DNA of 64,000 nucleotides from positions 1 through 64,000 of the forward strand of contig NZ_FORA01000006.1 of NCBI RefSeq assembly GCF_900113875.1. The letters run 5' to 3'. Shown here in pieces: positions 19,317 through 29,092 of this stretch. The DNA is from Jannaschia pohangensis (GTDB taxonomy: Bacteria > Pseudomonadota > Alphaproteobacteria > Rhodobacterales > Rhodobacteraceae). The notes under the pieces were generated by a model. That model was not told where the DNA came from. It saw only the letters and a program-made list of their open reading frames with translations, and searched no databases. Position 1 is the stretch's first letter; each line of letters opens with the position of its first letter. The position numbers were made by a program, and so were the translations under genes.

Positions 19317-20099
19317 TCAGGCCTCTCTCAGGACGGCTTCGATGCGGGGCACATCCGCCGGATTGTTCAGCTCCCAGAACAGGCGACCCCTGGCGTCCAC
19401 CTCGACGCAGGCGACGGTCGCCCCGTTTTCCAAAAAGCGCAACTGCTCGAGCCCCTCGCGCCGCTCCAGCTCACCCTCGGGCCAGCCGGTATAGGCGCGC
19501 AGGGCCTCGGGGCGATAGGCATAGACGCCCACATGGTGGAACACCGGGATCGGATCAGGCAGCTTGCCCGGGTCGATATAGGGGATCACTTCCTTGGAGA
19601 AATAGAGCCCGTGCCGGTTGCGGTCGAAGACGGCGGTGGTGCCGCCCACGCGGTCGGCCTTCCGGTCCTCGACGAACATCGCATAGGTCTTGGCATCGCA
19701 GCGCAGGACGGGCGTCGCCACCTGGGCATCGGCATCGTTGGCCATCCGCTCGATCAGCGCGGTCAGGAACCAAGGCGGCGTCAGGGGGGCGTCGCCCTGA
19801 AGGTTCACGATCAGGTCAGCGTCGATCTGGGCCAGCGCCTCGGCGCAGCGCTCGGTGCCGTTGCGTGCCTCCGAGGAGGTCATCAGGACGTCCGCGCCAA
19901 AGCCGCGCGCCGCGTCCGCGATCCGGTCATCGTCGGTGACGACATAGGTCGCGGCGATATCGGGCACCTGCAACGCCGCTTCCCAGGTCATCTGGATCAG
20001 CGTCTTCCTCGTGCCGTCGCGTTGCGTCAATTCGGCCAGCGGCTTGCCCGGATAGCGCGTGGAGGCATAGCGGGCGGGGATCAGGATGACGGTCTTCAT
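19317..20099 (-). CDS. kdsB: 3-deoxy-manno-octulosonate cytidylyltransferase
   Basis: 260 residues. KdsB activates Kdo as CMP-Kdo, the donor for WaaA. Seen: LIPARYASTRYPGKPLAEL with the nucleotide-binding arginines, VVTDDDRI, TSSEARNGTERCAEA and NLQGDAPL (metal-binding Asp). It starts within the kdsD stop region (4-base overlap) and is followed by kdsA. Confidence 0.96.
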   Translation of the reverse strand: MKTVILIPARYASTRYPGKPLAELTQRDGTRKTLIQMTWEAALQVPDIAATYVVTDDDRIADAARGFGADVLMTSSEARNGTERCAEALAQIDADLIVNLQGDAPLTPPWFLTALIERMANDADAQVATPVLRCDAKTYAMFVEDRKADRVGGTTAVFDRNRHGLYFSKEVIPYIDPGKLPDPIPVFHHVGVYAYRPEALRAYTGWPEGELERREGLEQLRFLENGATVACVEVDARGRLFWELNNPADVPRIEAVLREA

Positions 20100-21043
20100 G
20101 CGACGCCGGCCCTCAACAGGTCATGGATATGCAGGATGCCGACCGGCGTGTCGCCTTCGCAGACGACCAGCACGTTCAGCTTGCGCTCGTTCAGGACGGC
20201 CAGCGCCTTGGCGGCCAGCATGTCGGGCGCGACGGTCAGCGGCTTGCGCGTGGCCACTTCGCCCGCCGTCCGATCCATCAAGTTGGCCATGTTGCGCCGT
20301 AGGTCGCCGTCGGTGATGACCCCGACCAGCGTCGCGCCTTCGGTCACGACGGCGATGCCCAGACCCTTGGCGGTCATCTCGACCAGCGTGTCGCCCATGG
20401 GTGTCGCGGCTCCGACCAGCGGCAGACGTTCGCGGCCCTGCATGATCTGATGCACGCGGGCCATTTGCGCGCCCAGTTTGCCGCCCGGGTGGAAGACGCT
20501 GAAATCCTCGGCCTTGAAGTTGCGCTTGCGCAAAAGGGCGACGGCCAGCGCATCGCCCATGCCAAGGGTGAGAGTCGTCGAGGTGGTGGGCACCATGCCG
20601 ATGCCGCAGGCTTCGGGCAGGGCGGGCAGCGTCAGGCGGTGGTCGGCGGCCTGCATCAGCGTCGAGTCGGGGCGCGAAGACAGCCCGATCAGCGGAACCC
20701 CGAACCGCCGCGTGTGGGCGACGATGTCGCGCAGCTCTGCCGTCTCGCCCGAGTTGGAAATCGCCAGCACGGCGTCGCCGTCCACGATCATGCCCAGGTC
20801 GCCATGGCTCGCCTCTGCGGGATGAACGAACAGCGCGCGCGTGCCGGTCGAGGCCAGGGTGGCGGCGATCTTGCGGGCGATATGGCCCGATTTGCCGATG
20901 CCGGTGACGATGACCCGGCCCGGCAAGGCGGCGATCAGCTCGACGACAGCGAGGAAATCAACGGGCATCGCATCGGCCAGCGCCTCCAGTGCGCGCGCCT
21001 CGGTCCGCAGGACTTCCTGCCCGGTCTCGATGGGGTCTGTCAT
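20096..21043 (-). CDS. kdsD: Arabinose-5-phosphate isomerase (KdsD/KpsF type)
   Basis: 315 residues from ATG 21043; a TTG at 21064 would add seven unsupported residues. The enzyme converts ribulose 5-phosphate to arabinose 5-phosphate, the first step of Kdo synthesis. The SIS domain comes first (VTGIGKSGHIARKIAATLAS; HPAEASHGDLGMI with the catalytic His; ISNSGETAEL), then a C-terminal CBS pair (from about 205: VEMTAKGLGIAVV and LAVLNERKLNVLVV). The CBS pair marks the KdsD/KpsF subgroup. First of three coupled Kdo genes, 26 bases downstream of a glycosyltransferase gene. Confidence 0.93.
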   Translation of the reverse strand: MTDPIETGQEVLRTEARALEALADAMPVDFLAVVELIAALPGRVIVTGIGKSGHIARKIAATLASTGTRALFVHPAEASHGDLGMIVDGDAVLAISNSGETAELRDIVAHTRRFGVPLIGLSSRPDSTLMQAADHRLTLPALPEACGIGMVPTTSTTLTLGMGDALAVALLRKRNFKAEDFSVFHPGGKLGAQMARVHQIMQGRERLPLVGAATPMGDTLVEMTAKGLGIAVVTEGATLVGVITDGDLRRNMANLMDRTAGEVATRKPLTVAPDMLAAKALAVLNERKLNVLVVCEGDTPVGILHIHDLLRAGVA

Positions 21044-21068
21044 GGCAATGGCAGATAGGCCCAAGGGG

Positions 21069-22310
21069 TCAGAGGTGCAACTGCCGGTCGGCGGGGAGCA
21101 GCGCGTTCATCTGCGCCACATGCTGGGGCAGGCATTTGGTCAGGAAGTCGTATTCCCGGACCACATGTTCGCGGGCGGCGGGGCCCAGATGGGCGAATTT
21201 CGCAGGCTCGGCCAGAACCTCGACCACCTGTTCGGCCAGGGCCTCGGGCTGGAAGAAATCGACCAGAAGGCCGGTTTCATTATGGGTCATCGCCTCGCGG
21301 ACGGGGGGGACGTCGCTGGCGACAATGGTCGCCTGCATCGCCATGCTCTCCAGCAGGGACCAGGACAGGACGAAGGGCATCGTCAGATAGATGTGGCAGC
21401 GGCTGATCTGGACGATCTTCTGGAAGTCGGGATAGGGCACCTGGCCCAGGAAATGCACCCGGTCCCAGTCGACCAGATGGCCGACCTCGCGTTCCATTTC
21501 GGCGCGAAAACCACCCTCGGCCTGGCTGGCCTTGCCATAGGACGCGCCCGAGCCGCCGACGATCAGGACCCGCGCCTTGGGCCGTTCCTTCAGGATGCGG
21601 GGAAGGGCGCGCATGAAGATGTGAAACCCGCGCGTCCGCTCCATGTTGCGGGCGACATAGGTGAAGATTTCATCGTCGCGGGTGATCTGCCCTGCCCGGC
21701 CAAGGGTCAGCGCGATGTCTGGGTTCGGCAGCAGGCGGTCGGTGCGGATCCCGTCATGGCAGACATAGAGCTTGTCATGGAACGATTTCGGAAAGGTATC
21801 GCGCTGCCACAGGGTGGGGGACAGGCCCCGGTCGACGACCTGAATGGCCGTGTTGGGCACGGCGTTGCGGGCATGGAGCAGAAACGGCGATGCCTCGGAA
21901 ACCGGTTCTTCGGGGTCGAACCCGACGGGGCCGCCGCTGGCCAGGTAGTAATATTCGAAAAAGCCCAGGATCGGCACATCTGGCAGGACCTGCTTCATGA
22001 ACAGAAGCTCGCCCCACCCGGTGTGCCCCAGGATCAGATCGGGGATGAAACCCTCGTCCCGCAGGGTCTTGGCCGCCATTGCCGCGCCGTAGCCGTAGCC
22101 CGTCGCCTCCTCCCATGTCTTCGACAGGCCGTAGGCGTCCTTGGCGGGGTTGTGGTGCGGGCGGTAGACGACTTTGCGCACGCCCGGCAAATCGGGGTAG
22201 TTCCGCCGCTGCGTCAGAAAGACGATGTCGTGACCGCCCTGCCGGATCAGCCAGTCCAGCAATTCGCGGTACTGGCCGGGCATGTTCTGGTGGACGATCA
22301 GGAACTTCAT
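21069..22310 (-). CDS. GT4-type glycosyltransferase
   Basis: 413 residues, two Rossmann domains (GT-B). The N-terminal half starts MKFLIVHQNMPGQY. The C-terminal half has MERTRGFHIFMRALPRIL, VLIVGGSG and SWSLLESMAMQATIVASDVPPVREAM, where the Glu of the ES(M/L)A region contacts the donor. It transfers a sugar from a nucleotide donor, at the cytoplasmic face, for polysaccharide synthesis. It lies between ugd (3 bases upstream) and the Kdo genes on the same strand. The sugar is not predictable. Confidence 0.85.
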   Translation of the reverse strand: MKFLIVHQNMPGQYRELLDWLIRQGGHDIVFLTQRRNYPDLPGVRKVVYRPHHNPAKDAYGLSKTWEEATGYGYGAAMAAKTLRDEGFIPDLILGHTGWGELLFMKQVLPDVPILGFFEYYYLASGGPVGFDPEEPVSEASPFLLHARNAVPNTAIQVVDRGLSPTLWQRDTFPKSFHDKLYVCHDGIRTDRLLPNPDIALTLGRAGQITRDDEIFTYVARNMERTRGFHIFMRALPRILKERPKARVLIVGGSGASYGKASQAEGGFRAEMEREVGHLVDWDRVHFLGQVPYPDFQKIVQISRCHIYLTMPFVLSWSLLESMAMQATIVASDVPPVREAMTHNETGLLVDFFQPEALAEQVVEVLAEPAKFAHLGPAAREHVVREYDFLTKCLPQHVAQMNALLPADRQLHL

Positions 22311-22313
22311 GGT

Positions 22314-23618
22314 TCAGCGTCCGACGGCGTCATAGGCATCGAACCCCGCCGCCATCGCATTTTCGCGGCTGTAGATGTTGCGCAGGTCGGCCATGCGGGC
22401 CGTCGCCATGCTGCCCGCGATGCGCGGCAGGTCGAGAGCGCGGAATTCGTTCCACTCGGTCAGCAGGACGATCAGGTCGGCGCCTTCGGCCGCGGAATAG
22501 GGATCGTCGTGCCAGACCACCCCCGGCAACAGCGCCTCGCCCTCGCGCAGGCCCTCGGGGTCGACGACGCGGACCTTCGCGCCGCCACCGACCAGCGCCG
22601 GGACGATGGTCAGGCTGGGGGCTTCGCGCATGTCGTCGGTGTTGGGTTTGAAGGTCACGCCCAGAACAGCGACGGTCTTGCCGTTGAACCTGCCGTCGCA
22701 GAGATCGCGCAGCTTTTCGACCATGCGGTGTTTGACGTTCTCGTTGACCAGCATCACCGTCTCGGTGATCCGCATCGGCACGGCGTGTTCCTGGCCGATC
22801 CGGGCCAGCGCGGCGGTATCCTTGGGAAAGCACGACCCGCCATAGCCGGGGCCCGCATGCAGGAACTTGTTGCCGATGCGGCCATCCATCCCCATGCCCT
22901 TGGACACCTTCTTGACGTCCGCGCCGACCTTTTCGCACAGGGCGGCAATCTCGTTGATGAAGGTGATCTTGGTCGCAAGGAACGCATTGGCCGCGTATTT
23001 GATCATCTCCGCGGATTCGAGGTCGGTGACCATGATCGGAAAATCGCGCAGATACAGCGGGCGATAGATGTCCGACATCACCTTGGCGGCGCGATCGGTC
23101 TGAACGCCGACGACCACGCGGTCGGGGCGCATGAAGTCGTCGATGGCCGCCCCCTCGCGCAGGAATTCGGGGTTGGAGGCGACGTCGAAGTCGGCCTCGG
23201 GGGCCGCGACGCGGATCGCCTCGGCCACCTTGCGGTTGGTGCCCACGGGGACGGTCGATTTGGTCACCACGACGGCATAGCCGGTCATTGCCTGCCCGAT
23301 CTCGGCGGCGGCGGCCATCACATAGGTCAGGTCGGCGTGCCCGTCGCCCCTGCGCGTCGGGGTGCCCACGGCGATGAACACCGCATCGGCGCCGTCGACG
23401 GCGGCCTTCAGGTCGGTGGTGAACGACAGGCGGCCTGCGGCGACATTGCGCGCCATCAGATCGTCGAGGCCCGGCTCGAAGATGGGGACCTTCCCCGCTT
23501 CCAGCATCTCGATCTTGCGGGGATCCTTGTCGACGCAGCAGACCTCGTGGCCGAAGTCGGAAAAGCAGACCCCCGACACGAGCCCGACATAGCCGGTGCC
23601 GATCATGGCGATACGCAT
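22314..23618 (-). CDS. ugd: UDP-glucose 6-dehydrogenase
   Basis: 434 residues from ATG 23618, after GAGGGAAG; the frame extends 54 codons upstream without family similarity. It oxidises UDP-glucose to UDP-glucuronate. Seen: the NAD site MIGTGYVGLVSGVCFS, STVPVGTNR, SNPEFLREGAA, catalytic Cys in GPGYGGSCFPKDT, GVTFKPNTDDMREAP and the C-terminal UDP-binding domain. UDP-glucuronate would feed the epimerase at 43.8-44.8 kb, giving an acidic sugar for the EPS. Confidence 0.95.
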   Translation of the reverse strand: MRIAMIGTGYVGLVSGVCFSDFGHEVCCVDKDPRKIEMLEAGKVPIFEPGLDDLMARNVAAGRLSFTTDLKAAVDGADAVFIAVGTPTRRGDGHADLTYVMAAAAEIGQAMTGYAVVVTKSTVPVGTNRKVAEAIRVAAPEADFDVASNPEFLREGAAIDDFMRPDRVVVGVQTDRAAKVMSDIYRPLYLRDFPIMVTDLESAEMIKYAANAFLATKITFINEIAALCEKVGADVKKVSKGMGMDGRIGNKFLHAGPGYGGSCFPKDTAALARIGQEHAVPMRITETVMLVNENVKHRMVEKLRDLCDGRFNGKTVAVLGVTFKPNTDDMREAPSLTIVPALVGGGAKVRVVDPEGLREGEALLPGVVWHDDPYSAAEGADLIVLLTEWNEFRALDLPRIAGSMATARMADLRNIYSRENAMAAGFDAYDAVGR

Positions 23619-23806
23619 GGATGCTTCCCTCAACAAATGCCCGGTCGTGCGACCATCGTCGCCGACGGTCCTGTCCTTGCCAAGGCAAAGTGGCAAGGAT
23701 GTGGCATTGAGGTCATCCGGACGGGCGAAAATCCCGCGTTCGCATTGCCATCCGGGCGGCCCGACTGTCCTGTCCGGCAAACCGGTCCCGCCAAGAGGTC
23801 CATCCG

Positions 23807-25000
23807 ATGAGCAGTTCCCCCCGCCGCGTGTTGATCGTGGTCGAAAACCTTCCCGTGCCGCTGGACCGCCGCGTCTGGCTGGAGGCGACGTCGCTGACCG
23901 CGGCAGGCTATGAGGTTTCCGTGATCTGTCCCATGGGGCGGGGCTGGGATGCGCCCTTCGAAGTGATCGACGGCGTCCACATCTATCGCCATCCCGCCCC
24001 GCCCGAGGCGCATTCGGGAGCCGTCGCCTATGCCCGCGAATACCTGCACGCGATCCGCCACTGGTTTCGGCTGGCCCGTGTGGTCCGGCAGGAGCGGGGG
24101 TTCGACGTCATCCACGGGTGCAACCCGCCCGACCTGATCTGGCTTCTGGCCCTGCGGTATCGGCGGGCCGGGGTGCGCTATCTGTTCGACCACCACGACG
24201 TCTGCCCTGAGCTTTTCGAGGCGAAGTTCGGCAAGCGCGGCCTGCTCTACCGCGTGATGCTTCTGTGGGAGCGGATCACCTTCGCCTGCGCCCATGTCTC
24301 GATCGCCACGAACGAAAGTTTCGCCCGCATTGCCGAACGGCGCGGCAAGATGGCGCCCGAGGATGTGTTCATCGTCCGCTCGGCCCCCCGGATCGAGAAA
24401 TTCCTGCCCGGTGACGGCGACCCCGCGTATCGCAAGGCCGGCACGGTCTTGGGCTGGATCGGCATCATCGGGCAGCAGGAGGGGCTGGAGTTGCTGATCG
24501 AGGCGATGACCCACCTGCGCGACATGGGCAAGCCGGATGTTCACGTGGTTGTCGTCGGCTTCGGCCCCCACCAGCCGGTGATCGAAGCCGAGGTCGCCCG
24601 CGCGGGCCTGACCGACAAGTTCACGTTCACCGGGGCGCTCTACGGCGACGAGATGCTGGCCGCGCTCAATGCAATCGACATCGGGCTGGCGCCGGACCCC
24701 AAGAACGCGATGAACGATATCTCGACCATGAACAAGGTCATGGAATACATGACGCTGGAAAAGCCGCTGGTGCAGTTCGACCTGACCGAGGGGCGGGCCT
24801 CGGCGGGGGATGCCGGGCTTTACGCCGAGGCGAATGATCCGCGAGATTTCGCGGAACAGATCGCCTGGCTGATGGACCATCCCGACGCCGGTCGGGCCAT
24901 GGGCAAACGGGGCCGCAAGCGCGTTCTGGAGGAGTTGAGCTGGGATCATTCCGTCCCCAACCTTCTCGCCGCCTATGAGCGTGTGTTCACCAAGGCCTAG
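23807..25000 (+). CDS. GT4-type glycosyltransferase
   Basis: 397 residues. GT-B fold: VLIVVENLPVPLDRRVWLEA at the start, FDVIHGCNPPDL, LFDHHDVCPELFEAKFG, then a C-terminal domain with WIGIIGQQEGLELLIEA and NKVMEYMTLEKPLVQFDL holding the donor-contact Glu. It is divergent from ugd across 188 bases and stops 5 bases from the convergent exosortase gene. It is expected to add one residue of the EPS repeat. Confidence 0.87.
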   Translation: MSSSPRRVLIVVENLPVPLDRRVWLEATSLTAAGYEVSVICPMGRGWDAPFEVIDGVHIYRHPAPPEAHSGAVAYAREYLHAIRHWFRLARVVRQERGFDVIHGCNPPDLIWLLALRYRRAGVRYLFDHHDVCPELFEAKFGKRGLLYRVMLLWERITFACAHVSIATNESFARIAERRGKMAPEDVFIVRSAPRIEKFLPGDGDPAYRKAGTVLGWIGIIGQQEGLELLIEAMTHLRDMGKPDVHVVVVGFGPHQPVIEAEVARAGLTDKFTFTGALYGDEMLAALNAIDIGLAPDPKNAMNDISTMNKVMEYMTLEKPLVQFDLTEGRASAGDAGLYAEANDPRDFAEQIAWLMDHPDAGRAMGKRGRKRVLEELSWDHSVPNLLAAYERVFTKA

Positions 25001-25004
25001 GCGG

Positions 25005-26561
25005 TCACCCCGGGATCAACGGTACCAGCGGCGGCAGGGCATCGACCGCCAGGGCGCGCAGGCGGGCCTCGGCGTCCGCCTCGCTCTCGTCGGCGCCGAT
25101 GGGTGTCATGAAACGCACCATCATCCCGTCGCTCCGCCCGGTCAGAAGACCGTCGCGGACCGCGCTGAACTTGGCCTGCCAATCGCTGGTCAGGCGCGTG
25201 CCGCGCTGTTCGAACCAGTAGTAGACCATCTGGCGGCTGAGCCCGTTCTGGATGATCGCGCGGTTGACGGGGAAGCTGTCCCCGTCAATCTGCAACGTCG
25301 TCTTGTCGAGCGAGGCGATCTCCCACCCCGCTGCCGGAAGACAGATTTCCGGGGAATGAAGCCCGGTGCCATCGGCCTGCCGTGCGTACCAGGCGACGAA
25401 CAGGCCCACGGCGCCGGATTGACCCGGCGCGGCATAGTCGGCGGCCAGGTAATCCGTCGCCCCCAGAATGCGCACCACATCGGGGTCGAGATAGCCGCGC
25501 TGACCCGACCAATTGCCAAGGGTCAGGGGATAGGCGGCAAGGGTCGAGCGGGGGACCGGGCCCGCCTCGGACAGGGCCGCCTGAAGTCCGATCGCGGCGA
25601 AGGTCAGCCCTGCCAGCGCCATCATCGCGCCGCCGCCGCCGATCCGGCTGATCCGCGCGGCTTCGGGGGCCAGCCCCGCCACGTCGAGGTCGAGCATCCC
25701 GTCGGGGTTCACGCGCCGCCGCGACAGAGCCCAGGCCGTGGCCAGCAGGAGGGCGATGCAGATGCCGAAGATCACCCACCCCTCGAAGACATGCAGGAAA
25801 CCCTCGGCCTGCGCGATGCCGTAGCGGTCGACCAGGATGCCGATGATCCCGATGCGCACGGCGTTCAGAAGGATCGCCAGCGGCGCGGCCATCGCGAACA
25901 GGATCACCTTGTGGGACAGAGGTCCGCGATAGAGGATCGCCGTCAGATAGGAAAAGCTCAGGATCGGGAAAAGATAGCGCAGGCCGGAACAGGCCTCGGC
26001 CACCTGTAGCTGCCAGACGCCCAGATCGATGATCTGCCCCTCGAGCAGGACGGGAATACCGGCCGCCTTGACCAGAGCGACCCCGATTTCGGCCGAAACG
26101 CCCTGTAACGCTGTCGACACTTTCCAATAGAGAACTTGCGGCAGGGGCAGCATGAAGACGAGGTGGAAGACCGACGCCCAATGCCTGCGGCCACGCGACC
26201 AGCCCATGACGATCAGGACGACCGCCATGACCCAGAGGATCATCGCATAGGTCACGATGTCGGGGATCGCCGTGCGGTTGCCCGCCAGCGCCAACAGCAA
26301 GGCGAAGAGGCCGAGGATCAGACCCGGACTGCGGGATGGCGACGCATCGACGACCGGGGGCTGGTCCCGCATCTCGCGCAGGAACAGGAAGAGAGAGATG
26401 AGCGGGATCAGCGGCCCATGGCTGTATTCCGGCGTGGCCCAGGCCGCCCCCAAGGCAGCCGCGCCCGACCAGAAGAGCGGGATGGCGGCCAATGTCGCCA
26501 GGGCAAGGGCGATTCTCCCGAAGGGCAGGCTGCGCGCCGGGGACGTCGGGGCAAAGGCCAT
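25005..26561 (-). CDS. Exosortase with fused EpsI domain (XrtD-like)
   Basis: 518 residues. The N-terminal ~300 residues form about eight membrane helices with the exosortase triad: Cys191 in EACSGLRYLFP, Arg236 in NAVRIG and His257 in GFLHVFEGW. The C-terminal ~200 residues form an EpsI-like domain (FVAWYARQ..., HSPEICLPAAGW). This fusion matches the XrtD type of Rhodobacteraceae, thought to process proteins with a short C-terminal VPLPA-like tail. It is followed by a TPR lipoprotein (3-base gap) on the same strand. No VPLPA-type substrate was found among the proteins here. Confidence 0.88.
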   Translation of the reverse strand: MAFAPTSPARSLPFGRIALALATLAAIPLFWSGAAALGAAWATPEYSHGPLIPLISLFLFLREMRDQPPVVDASPSRSPGLILGLFALLLALAGNRTAIPDIVTYAMILWVMAVVLIVMGWSRGRRHWASVFHLVFMLPLPQVLYWKVSTALQGVSAEIGVALVKAAGIPVLLEGQIIDLGVWQLQVAEACSGLRYLFPILSFSYLTAILYRGPLSHKVILFAMAAPLAILLNAVRIGIIGILVDRYGIAQAEGFLHVFEGWVIFGICIALLLATAWALSRRRVNPDGMLDLDVAGLAPEAARISRIGGGGAMMALAGLTFAAIGLQAALSEAGPVPRSTLAAYPLTLGNWSGQRGYLDPDVVRILGATDYLAADYAAPGQSGAVGLFVAWYARQADGTGLHSPEICLPAAGWEIASLDKTTLQIDGDSFPVNRAIIQNGLSRQMVYYWFEQRGTRLTSDWQAKFSAVRDGLLTGRSDGMMVRFMTPIGADESEADAEARLRALAVDALPPLVPLIPG

Positions 26562-26563
26562 GC

Positions 26564-28996
26564 TCAGCCGCCCAGGGCGGCGCGGCGGGCGCGGGCATCC
26601 TGTGCCAGGGGGTGATCCTCGGCCGTCAGGGTCAGGACGGCGTCATAGGCCTCGCGCGCTTCGTCGATCGCGCCGGTCGCTTCCAGAACGCGGGCCAGCC
26701 GCAACTGCACCTGCGGGTCGCGGGGCAGGCCCCGGGCCGCCCGCTGCATCAGGGGCAGGGCGCCGTTCACGTCGCCGCGAAGATAGGCGATCCAGCCGAT
26801 GGTGTCGGACATTGCCGGATTGCTGGTGCCGCGCAGATGCGCAGTGATGCGGGCCGCCCGCTCCAGAACCTCGGGGGTGGGGGTTCCGGCGGACAGCAGA
26901 GCGGCGAGGTTGTTGGCCGCAAGCGGATCGCGCGTGTCTTCGGCGTGCAGGGTTTCGAGCAGGGCAATCGCGCCGGCGGTGTCGCCCACCACGTCCAGTC
27001 GGTTCGACTCAATCAGCCGCAGCGCGCGGGAGGCGGGGTGCCGCGCCAGGGCTTCGGCCAGCAAGGTGTCGGCCTCATCCAGCTTGCCCTGGGACCGCAG
27101 CACGGCAAAGAGCTTGGTGTAGGCTTCGTCCGTGTCATCGGTTTCGAGCATGTCGCGATAGATCGCCTCTGCCCCGCTCACATCGTTCTCGGTCAGACGC
27201 AGATCGGCGTCGAGGATGCGAAGGGCGCGGTCGCCCGGATGCCGACCGAGGGCGGCGTCCAACTGTTGCCGCGCCAGATCGGCGTCGCCGCGACGCACGA
27301 GCCCGGCAATGAGCCGCCCGAACGCCTGCTGTCGGCCAAGGTCACCTTGCAGCATCGTCGAGAGCGCGCCATCCGCCTCGGCGCCGCGACCCTGACCCAG
27401 AAGGAGGGCCGCCTCGAGCGGGGCGATGGCTGCGCGGGCGGCATCGCTGTCGATGCGGCGCATGTGGCTGATGACCCTGTTGGCATCCGCCCAGTCACCC
27501 TTGTCGAGGTAGATATCCGCCAGCATCGCCTGAATGCCGAGGTCGCCGGGGGCCGCCTCAAAGGCGACTTCGAGAACGCGCTGCGCCACGGTATTGCGGC
27601 CCTCGGTCATCAGGGCGGTGGCATAGCGTTCGGTTTCGCGCGCGGCATGTCCCGAGGTCTGTGCCGCGGCGGCCAATTGCTCCATGGCCAGGCCGCGCTG
27701 CCCCTCCTGCGCGTGGGCGGCGGCCAGAAGGGTCATCAATTCGCTGTCGCGGGGGCGCTGCGCCAGGGCGGTGCGAAGGTCGACGATGGCGGTTTTCGGC
27801 GCCTCTTCGTCGATGGCCCAAAGCGCGCGCAACTTGAGCGCATCGGCATCGCCGGGGTCGACCGACAGGACCGCGTTCAATTCGGCTCGTGCCCGCGCGC
27901 GGTCGCCAAGACGATCGTGCATCCGGGCCAGCATGACGCGGATACGCCGCGCCTCGGGCTGTTCGCCTGCCTTGGCCAGCAACGCGGTCAGCCCGTCGAC
28001 GGCGGTGTCGCGGTCGCCCTGATCGAAGCGGATGCTGTAGTCCATCGCGGAATAGACCAGCCCTGCGGGGCCATCCCCTGCATCCTTCACAAGGCGGTCC
28101 AGCTCGGCCAGGGCGCGATCCGGGCCACGAGTCCGGTTCAGGAACTGGACCAGGACCATGCGCATCTGCACCTGACCCCGCGGGGCGCCATCGGCCAGCG
28201 CCCGCAGAACGTCTTCGGCCTCGTCCAGCTTGCCGCGCGACATGTGCCGCGCCACCAGAAGGCCGGCAATCTGCGGGTCGTCCGGGTAGAGCCGGGCCAA
28301 CTCGAACAGGCGCGCTTCGGCGGCGTCGGTCTGGTTGGCATCCGACAAGAGGCGAATGCGCAGGATCTGAAGCTCGGGCCAGTGGGGGTCGGCGTCGAGC
28401 GCGGCATCCAGCAGGGGGACCGCAGACATCGGGTCATCGCTGCGGGTCCTGTGATCGATGGCGACGCGCAGAAGGACGGGATGGGCGGGCGCATCGACCA
28501 GGAGCTCCGTCGCCTCGTCCGCCAGGCGCGCCTGCAGGGTCGCGGCACGTTCGCGGGTGGCGTCGTGATAGCGGCTGGCAATGCTGAGCGCCCGGCTGTC
28601 GAGGGCATCGCCATCGATCAGGGAGGCGGCATCGGCCTGACGTTCCAGCGCGGGCCAATCGGCGCGGACCAGGGCGATCTCGCCCAGTTTGGAGCGGAAT
28701 TCCAGATCGTTCGGGAAGCGTTCGGCCAGCAGGGTGAATTCCTGCCGGGCTTCGCCCAGGGCCCCCTGATCGAGCAGGATATGCCCGATCGCGGCGCGGG
28801 TCGCGGCGTGGTCGGGGTCGATCTTGAGCGCGTTCCGGTATTGGATCAGGGCGCGGGGATAGTCGCCCTGTGCCGCATAGCTTTCACCGCTGGACACGTA
28901 TTTGACCATCCGGTCGCCCTCGGACTTGCAGCCTGAAAGAATGAGCGCCACGGCCAAGGCCGCGGCGGTGCCCCGGAGGGTGCCCGAAATCGTCAT
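26564..28996 (-). CDS. TPR-repeat lipoprotein (PrsT-like)
   Basis: 810 residues from ATG 28996. The signal ALAVALILSGC ends in a lipobox with Cys about residue 23. The rest is almost entirely TPR-like helical repeats (for example ALIQYRNALKIDPDHAATR, then repeats every ~34 residues). Such long TPR lipoproteins accompany exosortases and EPS export systems (PrsT/BcsC-like) and are thought to be periplasmic scaffolds. It lies directly upstream of the exosortase with 2 intervening bases, so the two are co-expressed. The C-terminus GSNPAM/IGWIAYLRGDVNGAL matches PrsT-like repeats. Confidence 0.85.
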   Translation of the reverse strand: MTISGTLRGTAAALAVALILSGCKSEGDRMVKYVSSGESYAAQGDYPRALIQYRNALKIDPDHAATRAAIGHILLDQGALGEARQEFTLLAERFPNDLEFRSKLGEIALVRADWPALERQADAASLIDGDALDSRALSIASRYHDATRERAATLQARLADEATELLVDAPAHPVLLRVAIDHRTRSDDPMSAVPLLDAALDADPHWPELQILRIRLLSDANQTDAAEARLFELARLYPDDPQIAGLLVARHMSRGKLDEAEDVLRALADGAPRGQVQMRMVLVQFLNRTRGPDRALAELDRLVKDAGDGPAGLVYSAMDYSIRFDQGDRDTAVDGLTALLAKAGEQPEARRIRVMLARMHDRLGDRARARAELNAVLSVDPGDADALKLRALWAIDEEAPKTAIVDLRTALAQRPRDSELMTLLAAAHAQEGQRGLAMEQLAAAAQTSGHAARETERYATALMTEGRNTVAQRVLEVAFEAAPGDLGIQAMLADIYLDKGDWADANRVISHMRRIDSDAARAAIAPLEAALLLGQGRGAEADGALSTMLQGDLGRQQAFGRLIAGLVRRGDADLARQQLDAALGRHPGDRALRILDADLRLTENDVSGAEAIYRDMLETDDTDEAYTKLFAVLRSQGKLDEADTLLAEALARHPASRALRLIESNRLDVVGDTAGAIALLETLHAEDTRDPLAANNLAALLSAGTPTPEVLERAARITAHLRGTSNPAMSDTIGWIAYLRGDVNGALPLMQRAARGLPRDPQVQLRLARVLEATGAIDEAREAYDAVLTLTAEDHPLAQDARARRAALGG

Positions 28997-29057
28997 GTGT
29001 CTGAACCTGTTTCTGCTCTGGTTCTTATTGCCGTCCAGCATGCCCGACAGGGGACGT

Positions 29058-29082
29058 GCGGGCAAACCGCTCGGCTGCCCGC
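29058..29082 (-). other. Hairpin downstream of the sugar transferase
   Basis: GCGGGCA/TGCCCGC (7 bp), extended by GGAC/GTCC, between the sugar transferase stop and the TPR lipoprotein start. It has no T-run, so it could lower read-through or stabilise the mRNA rather than terminate. Confidence 0.35.
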
Positions 29083-29092
29083 GTCCAAGAAC

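Noticed and set aside
20841-23810. 989-codon plus-strand frame opposite kdsD, a GT4 and ugd
   Set aside because: The minus strand holds three genes with clear catalytic motifs across this stretch; the plus frame shows none.
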